DNA from: Parascedosporium putredinis
Lineage: Eukaryota > Ascomycota > Sordariomycetes > Microascales > Microascaceae
Direction: 5' to 3'
Length of the DNA stretch: 64,000 bases
NCBI GenBank assembly: GCA_949357655.1
Contig: CASHTG010000005.1
Location: 434,001 to 498,000 of the forward strand
Part shown: in pieces, positions 1 to 9,922 of the stretch
Position numbering within the stretch: the first letter of the stretch is position 1
Layout of the letters: each line of letters begins with the position of its first letter
The notes under the pieces: model-generated
What the model was told of the DNA's origin: nothing
What the model saw: only the letters and a program-made list of their open reading frames with translations
The model's database searches: none
Position numbers and translations under genes: made by a program

Positions 1-965
1 GCGCCCCCACCCTCCGCATTGACACCGACACGATTGGGCCCTTGCACTCCGAGGCCCTCCGGTCCCCTCGTTCCTCGGCACAGGTACAGGCTCCTCGCGC
101 CGCGCATCCGTCAACGTGGCGAGCATCTCCCACATCAAGAGCCCCGCCTCCCGCACCGGCGCCACCTCGTCCAAGCGCGCCTCGACCGACTTCCACTACG
201 TGCCTCAACACGCCGCCGCCCAGTTTGCCGCCACCGCTACGCCGAGCAGCATGCTCAAGGACCCCGCCGCCCGCGAGCAGTCACGCCGCGCCTCCATGCA
301 GGTCCTCTGCGAGCCCGAGCAGCCAGCCCAACCGACGAGCACACTCAACTCCAGGCGCCGCTCCTCGGCCTGGGCCTCGCAGGGGGCTGGGACGGTGTCC
401 AGGAACCCACCATTTTCGAATCCACGCCCATCGCGGCCGGAGGTTCCGGCGCCACGGGTGTCTCCTGGACGAATCAATCCGCCGAAGCCAAGAAACTGTA
501 TAGGCGGACCATGATGGAGGCCCCTCCCCGACGCATGTCGGCGCAGGATGCTCCCTATCTAGCCGTCGCATGAGCGCCGGCGACCTCTTTGATGCGAGGG
601 CCAACCCAAGAGCTGGCGTGGAGACGGAGCTCCCCATCGGGGAGTCGCAAAAGCCTAGCAAGCGTACCTCTTCGGGCCTCAACTATTTCGAGGTCCTCAA
701 GGACCACCAAGTCGACTGGACGCAGGCCGACGAGGGCGTGGCCAAGGAGCGCAGGTCGAGCAGGTTTTTGCGCAAGCTAGGCCTCGGCCGCAAGTACTCG
801 CACGACCACAGCGAAGACGGCTCTGAGGAGGCAAGCGAGGCCAGCCGCACAGGCTCGGCGACTCTAGCAGCCCCCGACGGCGCAATCTCGCCGCTCAAGT
901 CGCCCAAGTCGCCGCGCTTCAAGGCCTTGTGGCGATTTCGGAGCTCTCACGCAAAAGAGGATTAG
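1..965 (+). CDS. 3' end of an unrecognised Ser/Arg/Ala-rich protein (partial, frame broken by indels)
   Basis: Coding potential runs from the left edge to the TAG at 963-965 but passes through frames 3, 2, 1 and 3 in turn. Each change equals one lost base, and suitable runs lie at the breaks: CCCC at 64-67, GGGGG at 382-386 and CCC at 553-555. With these restored the visible part is about 320 residues. It is low-complexity and basic/Ser-rich, with repeated RRxS-type sites that could be kinase targets (inference). The most protein-like block is near the C-terminus: NYFEVLKDHQVDWTQADE, then a basic stretch (SRFLRKLGLGRK) and an SPLKSPKSP tract before the end. I recognise no domain, signal peptide or membrane segment. 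The start lies outside the window. It reads away from the zf-HIT gene's 3' end, so the two genes are convergent with 183 bp between stops. A cytoskeletal or cell-cortex protein would fit this composition, but that is a guess. Confidence 0.6.
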
Positions 966-1148
966 AAGTTTGACGGTGTGACATGCGGTTCCCCGTTTTC
1001 TTGGGAGCGTCGAGTGAGAAGGAGAGGAGTCCTACTGCCGAGAGGACATACATATATACATATTATACAAGGGAAAGGCTAGCCGAAACGCCACAGCCTG
1101 CCAATTAGGAAGGGAAAAGAAAAAAGGATGCAGAAATCGTGCTGTGTC

Positions 1149-2005
1149 TCAATCTTTGGACTGGCGCGTCTCCGCGGCTACAAAGCTTCTGAGCAGCGCA
1201 TTGTCTTGGTCCGCTAGGTGCCTCTGCATGGCGTTTCGGGCACCGTCGTCCCCGCCGGCCAACAGGTGCAGGACAAGCTCCTGATACTCGCGCACGGCCT
1301 CGCCCTCTTCGCCGTCGGCGTTCCTCGCGCGTTTGAGGGCCTCTGTGCCCTTTTTAGCCCGCCGCCCGGCTCCAAATCTCTTTATCAAGGCGCCGGCTCT
1401 CGGAAGGCCGGGCGCCGGGGAACGCTGCCGGGCCGGTGGACGTGGGGGTTGGGTGGCGGCGTGGATGGCAAGGAGCTGGTCAGGGAGGTGGGGGTATTTC
1501 TGGAAGAGCATTTGCAATTTCGGCGACGACGCGAGTGTGTTGAACGGATTCGCGGGCTCGGATTTCGCCGCGGGCGTTGGGTTGGCGTTTACGGCTTCGG
1601 AATGGGGTTTGGGTTCGGGTTCGGGATCGGGTGGGTGATTTTCTTTGTGAATTTTGTTGCATGCTACCGAACAGCTGTAGCCAGCGTAGTAAAACAAGAG
1701 AGATTATGGTTAGCGAACCGAATCAAAGTGGCTGCGGCCGTCCTCCTACTTCAAAGAAGAAGAAAGACTTTTTTTCTTTCTTTAACTCACTATGGCATCC
1801 GACATCGGGGGCACTTATACTTGCCCGGATTGACGTTGCAGACTTCGCATATGCTCGACTTTGCGGGTTTGGGGTTTGACGACTCGGTCGACTCGAGCTG
1901 CTCGGAAGAAGTGGCAGGATCGGCTGCTGGCGCGCTGGGATCGAGCGGTACGTCAACCGACGTGTCGCCAGGTTCTGCCACGGGTTGCGAGGCGTGATCG
2001 GCCAT
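1149..2005 (-). CDS. HIT-type zinc finger protein (ZNHIT3/Hit1-like)
   Basis: Two exons, 2005-1791 and 1674-1149, are joined across a 116-nt intron (donor GTGAGT, acceptor CTACAG) and give 246 residues. The intron falls inside the zinc finger, and only the spliced product has the full set of ligands: CEVC, CPRC, CSVAC and a following HKENH, the treble-clef pattern of zf-HIT. The finger lies at about residues 51-84. The N-terminal 50 residues are acidic/Ser-Pro rich. A C-terminal part with a helical look (LFQKYPHLPDQL, REYQELVLHLL) follows. In the family, Hit1/ZNHIT3 works in box C/D snoRNP assembly in the nucleus, while other zf-HIT proteins act in chromatin remodellers. The single finger and short length fit Hit1/ZNHIT3 best, but orthology is inferred. 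There are no indels here, unlike most neighbours. It is divergent from NFU1 with about 1.05 kb between start codons. Confidence 0.9.
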
Positions 2006-3052
2006 GTCGAAGAGTTTCGCGCCGCGGTCTTAAGTAAGGGTGGAACGAAATAGTCGAGGAGTTGAATTTTATTCGGTCGCGTTGCAAGGCGGTGTGAAGG
2101 AGTGGGCTAGTAGGAGAAATGTGATGTTTTTTCTCACGGGGTTCTAATTTCTCTTCTTTACCTCTGCTCTTGTTCGTGGGGGTTGAGGAGACTAGAAGTT
2201 TTGCGACCTTCACATGCTGAAGCCATGTTCATTTTATTTGATTTGGCAGGATTAGGCAGGGTCCCCTCCTTTGCTCCTGCTCAAAAAAAAAAAAAAAAGA
2301 TTCAACCTTTAGAATGTGTGGAAATAATTGGTTAATACTGTGTGCTCAAAGGTATAGAAAGCTGACCGCTTTCCTTTTCCGGAAGGACATTTTTCTTTGA
2401 TGGCTGTTGAAAGCACAGACCCAAGTACTTGAGCAATGCCATGAATGATGAATGGGTGGACTTGGAGTGTTGCGTCATTAATAACAAGATTTGGCGCTGG
2501 ACGGCATTATTCCACTCCCAGAGACGAATACACTTCATTCATTGGAAAGCTCCATCCTTTCTCGACTAGCGGAGTCATTTTCCCTCGTCGCAGGCCCAAC
2601 CCACTGACTAATGGCCAATCAGGGCCCTTGGAATTACTAATTCCACTGGCTCCCTCGGAACACCTCTAAAAAGAAACAAAAGCTCGCCTGTGCTCGGTCC
2701 AAGTCGGCGTATCCAAGCCGCCAGCATCATTTTAAGCCTCCTTTGGAATCGAACGGAAATCCAGCCAGACTCTCGCCACAAAACTTTTTCTTTCCCTTCA
2801 CCTCCTCGGAGATCCGTTCCAACAAAGAAGCCCAGACATAGTTCCTCCCCTGGACCAAATCGGATCCTGCGGAATTTATTTGTTTTTCCTCTTTGCAACC
2901 TTGACTCAACGGAACGAACATGACCATATAAATTCCCTTTATTGATTTTTCAAAATTTCAACCTCCCAACTTAATCTGCGACGGCCCCCAAGTGCACGCC
3001 ACCTACCCACTCATCACCTACCCATTTCCAGTTAAAGCCCTTCTCACAAACC
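2006..3052. promoter_or_regulatory. Divergent intergenic region between the zf-HIT gene and NFU1
   Basis: Both flanking genes start here and run outward, so it must carry two promoters. It contains a 16-base A run (2283-2298) and a good CCAAT box in the context GGCCAATCAG. The NFU1 side is pyrimidine-rich near the start codon. No ORF with coding character was seen. Confidence 0.6.
2615..2619 (+). promoter_or_regulatory. CCAAT box (candidate HAP/CBC site)
   Basis: The context GGCCAATCAG fits the binding site of the fungal CCAAT-binding complex. That complex, with HapX, controls iron-dependent and mitochondrial genes. It lies about 435 bp upstream of the Fe-S assembly gene NFU1, which makes that gene a sensible target. 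This is inference from motif and context only. Confidence 0.3.
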
Positions 3053-4048
3053 ATGGCTTCGCGAACAAACCCCCGATCCGCCCTGAGCCTCCTGGCCAGG
3101 AGAACCCGAATCGTCCAGACGCCAGCGACCTCGGCCACGGCCGCCCGCAACGCCGCGCGACAGCTCCCCACGCCCGTGCGATACCTTTCCACGGCGACAC
3201 TCAGATCCCGGTCCTCGGCGCGGACGACATCGACTCGTCCCATCGCCTTCGCGGCGCCCGGCGCGCCGCTCGCCCCGCGCGGTGCCCGCACAATTTTTAT
3301 CCAGACCGAAGCGACGCCCAACGCCGACGCCGTCAAGTTCGTCCCGAACCACCGCGTGATCCCCGAAACCATCACGGTGCCCTACATAGAATACCTCAAC
3401 CCGCGCTCCACCATTTCGCCCCCGTACCCGTCCCCGCTCGCGGCGAACCTCATGAACGTCGAGGGCGTCACCTCGGTCTTTTACGGCACAGACTTCATCA
3501 CCGTGACCAAGAACCCTGACGCGAACTGGGCTCATATCCGTCCCGAAGTGTTTGCGCTCATCACCGAGGCTGTTACCTCGGGCCAGACCCTCGTCACCGC
3601 CGCTGAGGGCAAGGAGGGCCACCCTGTCGAGGAGGACAGTCTCGCCTACGACGAAAATGATAGCGAGGTTGTGGGTATGATCAAGGAGCTTTTGGATACC
3701 AGGATACGGCCTGCCATCCAGGAGGACGGCGGCGATATCGAGTTCCGCGGCTTCGAAGATGGCTACGTGCTCCTCAAGCTGCGCGGCGCCTGCAGGACGT
3801 GCGACTCGAGCACTGTCACTCTCAAGAATGGCATCGAGGGTATGCTGATGCACTATGTAAGTTTGGAGAAAGAAAAAACCGACCATGCAACATTGAAACT
3901 AGGCCACCATTTTTTCTAACGAGTTTCTCAACAGATCGAAGAGGTCAAGGGTGTACACCAGATGCTAGACCCTGAAGAGGAGATTGCCGTTCAGGAGTTT
4001 GCCAAGTTCGAGGAGAAGCTCAAGCAACAGCGAGGAAGGGAGGCGTGA
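3053..4048 (+). CDS. NFU1: NFU1: NifU-like mitochondrial iron-sulfur scaffold/carrier
   Basis: Exons 3053-3856 and 3935-4048 flank a 78-nt intron (GTAAGT, branch CTAAC at 3916-3920, acceptor ACAG) and encode 305 residues. The first ~80 residues are rich in Arg, Ser and Ala with almost no acidic residues, as expected for a mitochondrial presequence. The Nfu N-terminal domain follows (from about IFIQTEATPNADAVKFVP). The C-terminal NifU domain (VGMIKELLDTRIRPAIQEDGGDIEF) carries the cluster-binding CxxC as CRTCDSS. The intron sits just after MLMHY. In the family, Nfu1 receives 4Fe-4S clusters late in assembly and passes them to lipoyl synthase and other targets in the matrix. The reading frame is intact over the whole gene. 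The ATG chosen starts the presequence and follows a pyrimidine-rich leader ending CAAACC. The upstream neighbour is the divergent zf-HIT gene. Confidence 0.96.
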
Positions 4049-5505
4049 GCCAAAGCAAGACAAACAAAAAATAACAGCAAAAGAGAACCTGAAGAAGCTG
4101 CATATATACGGTTTGATCTGAGCCGTCCTTTTCCCCCTTCGCCGTAGACCCTCCCCGCCGATAAAGCCGGGGCGAGGCCGGCGAAATGTCATCATGACAA
4201 ACACTTCCCAATCATATTTGTATCGATACCCACGGATAGAAGCTCAGAAACAGAAACTAGAAGGAGCATATTAGGATCGGAAGCCCCCAGTGAAGAAGAG
4301 GAATGGGCCTTCTTCTGTTCGGGGGCTGTAGATAGAAGGGCTTGTTCTGGAAACCTTGAGAATTGTACTATATTGAACCACTTTTTACTCTCCATCACCT
4401 TCATCAATTGATCTGTAACTGTAGCCGCGGGCTTTATGCTAGTTCATTATATGTGCTGCACGTCCTCTGCCAAACATCATCGAACTTTCAAACGCCTAAA
4501 GCCTGGAAATGGCACCGTCTCGGTACTTACCGCCAGACTACGTCTCTCTCTTACCACTTTTTATTTTATTTTTTCCCTTGAGACTTTTTGTACGATATAT
4601 GTTCACAAGTGATCAATGACACCCGAGGTACGTAATTGGCCTGGAATTCTCAACCGTTGAATGGTCCCCCGCTGCCTCACCCACCCCCGATCGTCCGGGA
4701 TCCGCGCTCCATGCCAGTCATTATCACGTTCCCCACCTCGCCGAATCCGGAGCCGTACGACGTCACTTCTTTTTCAAGGTGGTACGAATTTTGATTGTTG
4801 CCCTCTTTTAATCCTCCTTTATTAGGGGAAGGCTGCAAGAATGGGCTCAACTAAAACGTATGCCATCAACAAAAGAGAATGGCACAATGGAACCCGAAAA
4901 AAGAAACCAAGAGAAAGAACGAAATCCCACATGTGCAGACCAGAATAAACTGCGCAGGCTCATTCGGGTAAATGCCACAACCGCGGACGCCGTTTGTCCC
5001 GGCGCGGGGCCAGCTCATTTAACGAGCCATTGAATACCACACTCTTGCCCGGGTAAGGGTAAGATGAAGAAGAAAAGAGACACAGAAGCTACTTGTATTG
5101 GAACCATAGTGCAGCGAGGGGGCGTCCTTTGATCCCCCGGTCTTGCCCCTCCGTACCCCCGGTGAGGGTTGGAACTCCAATTTTCTGGGGAGTCTGAGCT
5201 GCAGGTCCATACTCGCCGGCCGGGAAAGGCAATATGTAATTACTCGTTTCCCTTGGGACGGGCCGCGGAGGAGAACGAGAACGAATTGGGGGAACAAGGC
5301 CTTAGCCGCGTTGTCTATGAATCGGGTATATGGAGAAGAGAGAGTTACCACGCCTCATTCTACTTTGCGCGAGTCTCCCCCATTCCGCGAACCCAACTAG
5401 AAAAGTCGTCCCCCCCCAAGATCTCCAAGCAAGCCCCCGGTGTTGTCACCCACCCGGTCTCTCGAAGGGAAAACGAGTAACAATCGCAACCGAAACTCCG
5501 TGATC
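4049..5505. other. Intergenic region, NFU1 3' side to glycosidase promoter
   Basis: About 1.46 kb between two genes in the same direction. It must hold the NFU1 3' UTR and the promoter of the glycosidase gene. The short ORFs inside have no recognisable content, and I saw no RNA gene or repeat. Confidence 0.6.
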
Positions 5506-8060
5506 ATGAAGCCTCTCTTGTTCGCCTGCTTCGCCGCCTCGGCCTCGGCCGCCATCGACAGGCTGGCCGTCGTTCGCGCCTTCAACCCCGAGCGGACCGC
5601 GAGCTCCGACGAGACCCCTCTGCAGGTCGGCAACGGCAACTTCGCCTTTGGCGCCGACATTACCGGCCTCCAGACCTTTAAGCCCTTTGCGAGCATGTCG
5701 ACGTGGGCATGGCACAGCTTTGCCCTTCCCAAGGCCGAGAACCAGACCTCGCCCGAAGGTAAGGCTTTTCCTACGTTTTAGATTCCCTTCGCTTTCCCTG
5801 TTCTTGCCTCCGCCCTCTCTCTCTCTCTTTGTGTAGGGAAAAGGAAAAAGGCCAGACATATAAGCTTGGTGCACATCGAGTTAACCAGTATCTTGCGCTC
5901 TCGCCTGTTTTTACACAGATTTCAGAGGTGTCGAGTGGGACACCCACGGCCGGCCCGTCGCCTATAACCAGCCCAACGAGGAACAGCCTGAACTCTCCAA
6001 TTGGCTCCGCGAGAACCCCCACCGCCTCAACCTGGGTACCCTAGGTTTCGCGTTTAGCGAAGACGCCGTCACCGAGGATGACCTCGCCTCCAAAAGCCAG
6101 ACCCTCGACCTCTGACCGGCGTCATCACCTCCTCCTTCGAGTACAAAGACACGCCCGTGACCGTGCAGACCATTGCCGATCCCAACTCCGACACCATCGC
6201 CGTCACCATCGACTCGACCTCCTGGCCTCCGGCGACCTCTTCCTCTTCCTCGACTTCCCCTACCCGACCAAGGACAAGTTCAATGCCCCCTTTGTCGGCG
6301 TCTACAACCAAACCGACCTTCACAGCACCGACCTCGTCGAGTCCTCTGACAGCGCTGCCGAGGTCCGCCACACCCTCGACGAGGCCGAGTACAGCGTCTT
6401 CCTCCGCTGGGAGGGGAACGCCACCGTCTCCGCGCCGGAGGACGGATCGCACAGGTACTTCCTCCGCACCGAAGGCGGCGGCAGCGGCAGCGTGCTCAAG
6501 TTGACCGTCACGTTCGCGGAGCGCGACGTCTTTGCGGAGAGCGTGCCCCCTTCCGTCATCAATATCGCCGAGGAGGCCGAGATATGGTGGGGAAATTTCT
6601 GGCAGGGCGGTGCCTTTGTCGACTTGACCGCCACAGACGCGGAAGATGCGTGGGAACTGCAGAAGAGGGTTGTTTTGTCGCAATACCTCATTGCTGTGAA
6701 CTCGGCTTCTGACCTGCCCCCTCAAGGTTTGTCTAGTGCCCTCCCCTCTCCATCTTCACTTTCAACAGTCTGCTAACTTCTTGTCCAGAATCCGGTAAGC
6801 GCCAAGTAAACGGCATAGTGGCTCTGGGGCCCCGTCCTACCGCCGAAAACTAACACTGCATCTCCGTTCAGGTCTCGTCAACAACGGTTGGTTCGGCAAG
6901 TTCCACGTAAGTCGCCTTCCTCCGCTCTCAGTCCCGCCTATCCCTCCATCACCGCAGTACCTACGCCGTCCCCCTGGCCCGGCGCGAGTTTACGCCACCA
7001 ACTGACAAACGGGGCGAGGCATCGCAACCCCTCGGACACAGATGGAAATGTACCTCTGGCACGCCCTCCCCTTCGCCCTCTGGGATCACTGGTCCCTCCT
7101 CAACCGCTCCCTCTCCCATATCTACCCCGACCTCCTCCAGCACGCCCTAGACCGCGCCTCCGCCCAGGGCTACGACGGCGCCCGCTGGGGCAAGATGACG
7201 GGGCCCGACTTCAACGACGCCCCCGGCGAGATCAACTCCTCCTCATCTGGCAGCAGCCCCACCCCATGTACTTTGCCGAACTCGAGCGCCGCCGCGCCGC
7301 CGCCGTCTCTCCCGAGGAGGAGGCCGTCGTGCTCGCCAAGTGGGACGACATCCTCTCCATCACCGCCGACTTCATGGCCTCCTTTGCGTGGTGGAACGAA
7401 ACCTCCGAGTTCTACGACCTCGGCGCCCCCATGTATCCCGCCTCCGAGAACACCGACCCGAAAGTCACCCGAAACCCCACCTTTGAGCTCGCCTACTGGC
7501 GCTTCGGCCTCGACATCGCCATCCAGTGGAAGGAGCACCTCGCCGTCCCCGCCCCCGACGAGTGGATCGACGTCCGCGACTTTCTCGCGCCCCTCCCCAT
7601 CGTCGACGGCACGTTCCCCGTCTACGAGGGCATCCCCGACATGTGGGTCTCCAACGCCACGACCATGGACCACCCCTCCATGACCGCCATCTACGGCCTC
7701 CTGCCCTCCCGCCTCGGGCGCCGAGCTCGATCTCGACGCCGTACGCCGTACCGCCGAGCACATCAAAGAGTTTTGGGACCTCGATCAGTCCTTTGGCTGG
7801 GACTTTCCCATGCTCGCCATGAACAGCTTGCGGCTCGGCGAGGTCGCCGATGCCGTCGAATATCTCCTGCACCCTACCTTTGCCTTTGACGACGCCGGCT
7901 ATCCCATCGGCGGCACGCGTGTGCCTACCCCTTACTTTCCTAGTTCGAGCTCGCTCCTCGTCGCCGTCGCCATGATGGCGGGAGGCTGGGAGGGTGCGGA
8001 GGGCCCCATTTCCCCGAAGCGTGGGAAGCAGTCGCTGCAGGGTTTGGCCCTACTTTGTGA
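5506..8060 (+). CDS. Secreted six-hairpin glycosidase (fungal acid-trehalase-like family), five exons with a 6-nt microexon
   Basis: Exons are 5506-5758, 5919-6726, 6789-6794, 6872-6906 and 7042-8060. With indels repaired they total 707 residues. The N-terminus MKPLLFACFAASASA is a signal peptide. The conserved core PPQESGLVNNGWFGKFHMEM and the following LWHALPFALW match the (alpha/alpha)6 'six-hairpin' hydrolase family seen in fungi and bacteria (bacterial forms read PPQETGL...SWYGKFHLEM). The C-terminus keeps GGTRVPTPYFPSSSSLL and ends GPHFPEAWEAVAAGFGPTL. Substrate specificity is unknown; 'trehalase-like' is a family label only. The frame is lost at 6110-6115 (apparent TGA), 6218-6219, 7238-7242 and CCCC 8004-8007, each one base short, and at CCC 7708-7710, one base long. 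The net length then divides by three. I read these as sequencing errors. If they are real, it is a pseudogene. It converges on LSM1. Confidence 0.85.
6789..6794 (+). other. Six-nucleotide microexon (AATCCG) of the glycosidase gene
   Basis: The flanks read CTTGTCCAG|AATCCG|GTAAGC. The previous exon ends CAAG at 6726 and the next begins GTCTCG at 6872. Joined, they read CAA GAA TCC GGT CTC, giving Q-E-S-G-L. This restores the conserved family motif PPQE(S/T)GL. Skipping it stays in frame but deletes E-S. The two introns are 62 and 77 nt. Confidence 0.75.
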
Positions 8061-8622
8061 GGCGTGAAGTCGGGGGTGGCCATGGACGGGGACAAGCTGC
8101 GTTTAGTGCTCCGAATAGTAGTTCCTCTGAATACACCATCTAGCTTCCGTTCGAGAGCCACCCCAAAAGAGTCTTGCCAAATGGGACCATCCGGGAGCAC
8201 AACCCGTCCTAGGACCCAATACACACATCCCACATCCTTTGCTAGCACGACCACAATTTTGCCTGGAGACATTGAGGCACTTGAGGCCAAGATAGGGAGT
8301 GAGGGCACCCAAAAAAGTATCTATAACACGATGCGCTCAAAGAGGGAGAAAAAAAAAAAAAAAAAAAAAGTCGTAAAGTCCGGTAATGCTCAGATCTCAT
8401 AAAAACCCTCCGCTCCCCGTTGCTTTTGGAAATCCGACAATAAGGAACAAGGGCATTTCACAATATTCTGCCCCCGCGGGCCGGAGGGGTTTTACAGCTC
8501 CCCTCCTATCCCAGCTAGCCCCTCTTTCTCTTGTAAAGGAAGATCTGATAGACAGACTCCCGTACGTCCTCTTGTCCCTGTTTCACGCCCCCAACCCCGC
8601 AAAGGCGAAAAGGAGCATCATC
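8061..8622. other. Convergent 3' region between the glycosidase gene and LSM1
   Basis: Both genes end here, so it should carry two 3' UTRs. The only clear element is a 21-base A run. No gene seen. Confidence 0.6.
8349..8369. repeat. Homopolymer A(21)
   Basis: An uninterrupted run of A, preceded by GGGAG and followed by GTCG, in the convergent intergenic region. It may be under-called in length, like the C/G runs elsewhere. Confidence 0.9.
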
Positions 8623-9466
8623 TTAAAGCAGGATGTCACCCATGTGCTCACCCTCGAAGCCAATCTTGTTCAGCTTCCCGATCCTGACCTTACTCTTGGC
8701 CTTCTCCGCCTCCTTCTTCTCCTTGGCCAACTTTTGCACGAGCTCCACCTCCGCCAAGTCATACCCGGCCGGGGGCTCATCGTCCTTGTCCAAGTCGATC
8801 TCGCCCAGAAGAAGCACGTTTTCGCCGCGTACTAAGAATATTCCTCGCGGGATGTCGGCGTACAGACCCTCGCGTCGGGCAGCACCGTACCGTCCTCCTG
8901 GAGGGGCGGCGCCACGAAGACGCGCTCGATTGTGGATTGTAGGACAAGATTGGCTATTCAAGACCACGGGGCGATAGAAAGACCAGCCGAAGTAGGTTAG
9001 AGAGGGCACCGTAGATCACTCAGGATATGAAGAGGGCCAAGTGGCAGAAAAAGGGACGGCTAGAGGGGTTCGGCTGAGAACTCACCAAACTGATCCCAGC
9101 TTCGCAGCACGCCAATGAGCTTCCTCCCGTCTCGTAATGCAACCATCAACTTTTCTGCACAAGTGTTAATGAAAAAAGAAAATGTTCAGCCCCCCTTCTT
9201 CCACGTTCCTTGTTCCTCGCTCTCAGACGGCCATCCCCTCCGGGACTGTGCCTCGCCCTGTGTCTTCAACTCCGGACTTCGCCCGGTCCATGGTGCGGGT
9301 TATTCCTTACTGTCGGTGAGGTCCAGGAGCTGCGCTGCCGTTGTGAACATCTGAGGCGGCAGCTGCTGCGGCGCAGGCGCTCCTGGTATGGCGCCCGCTA
9401 CGCCTCCCGCCGGCGCCGGCGCCCTCCACCACGGGGGCCGGAATCGGAGATTGTCAAGTTTTCCAT
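8623..9466 (-). CDS. LSM1: LSM1: Sm-like protein of the Lsm1-7 mRNA decapping/decay ring
   Basis: Three exons, 9466-9311, 9154-9086 and 8953-8623, with introns GTAAGG...CAG and GTGAGT...TAG, encode 185 residues after two one-base repairs. The Pro/Gly/Ala-rich N-terminus leads into the Sm1 motif (KLMVALRDGRKLIGVLRSWD, then QFANLVLQ). The Sm2 motif is FLVRGENVLLLGEI, and the basic C-terminal tail is typical of fungal Lsm1 (AEVELVQKLAKEKKEAEKAK). In the family, Lsm1 gives the cytoplasmic Lsm1-7 ring its identity; the ring binds oligoadenylated 3' ends with Pat1 and activates decapping in P-bodies. The frame is broken at the plus-strand CCC runs 9422-9424 (Gly-rich N-terminus) and 8867-8869 (between PDAR and GLYADIPRG). 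The second break is inside the invariant core, so a sequencing error is far likelier than a real lesion. It ends 562 bp from the convergent glycosidase gene. Confidence 0.93.
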
Positions 9467-9718
9467 CGTGTCATGAGTTTTCGGGGCGGCGAATGGGCTT
9501 GGTCTTTCGTCTTTCTTGTCGCCTAGATAATTCCTCGGGAAAAGGTGTTAGATTGATATGGTGGGGCAGGCGCGCGTGGGTGTGGCGGGGAGGGGAAGCT
9601 AGGTGAGAGGGCAAGACAGAGAGGGGACGGAGGGACAGAGGGACAGAGGGAGAGAGAAAAAGACAGAGGGGTAAGAGAAGGAAGGGTGAACTGCGTGAAC
9701 ATGCGGGGCCGGGAATCA

Positions 9719-9736
9719 AAGCTTCCTCGGAAGCTT
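9719..9736. repeat. Perfect short inverted repeat AAGCTTCC-TC-GGAAGCTT
   Basis: Two 8-base arms separated by TC, about 250 bp upstream of the LSM1 start codon. It could be a dimeric transcription-factor site or a chance palindrome. Confidence 0.5.
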
Positions 9737-9903
9737 AGCCTTTGACCGGGCCTGCGTTGGAGACTCGCGCGGTCGACAGGGTAGAAGAGGGCTCAGCGAG
9801 GGACGAAGGTTACCTTGGGAATTTCAAGAATGCTGTCCGAGAACAGTATCCTTTTACACCGCCAAAAGAGTAGGCCCTTTTCAAAACCGCACAAGAGAAT
9901 ACA

Positions 9904-9922
9904 AAGAAGAAGAAGAAGAAGA
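9904..9922. repeat. GAA/AGA microsatellite
   Basis: About six copies of the triplet in an A-rich context. It accounts for the poly-Leu string in the minus-strand ORF here. Confidence 0.85.

Noticed and set aside
1218..1997. 259-codon plus-strand ORF
   Set aside because: It lies antisense to the zf-HIT exons and intron. The zinc-finger ligands on the minus strand explain the region.
3044..3886. 280-codon minus-strand ORF
   Set aside because: Antisense shadow of NFU1 exon 1, a result of G/C-rich third positions.
5506..8060. Calling the glycosidase a pseudogene
   Set aside because: Its frame breaks are of the same one-base C-run type seen in essential genes nearby, and the net length stays divisible by three.
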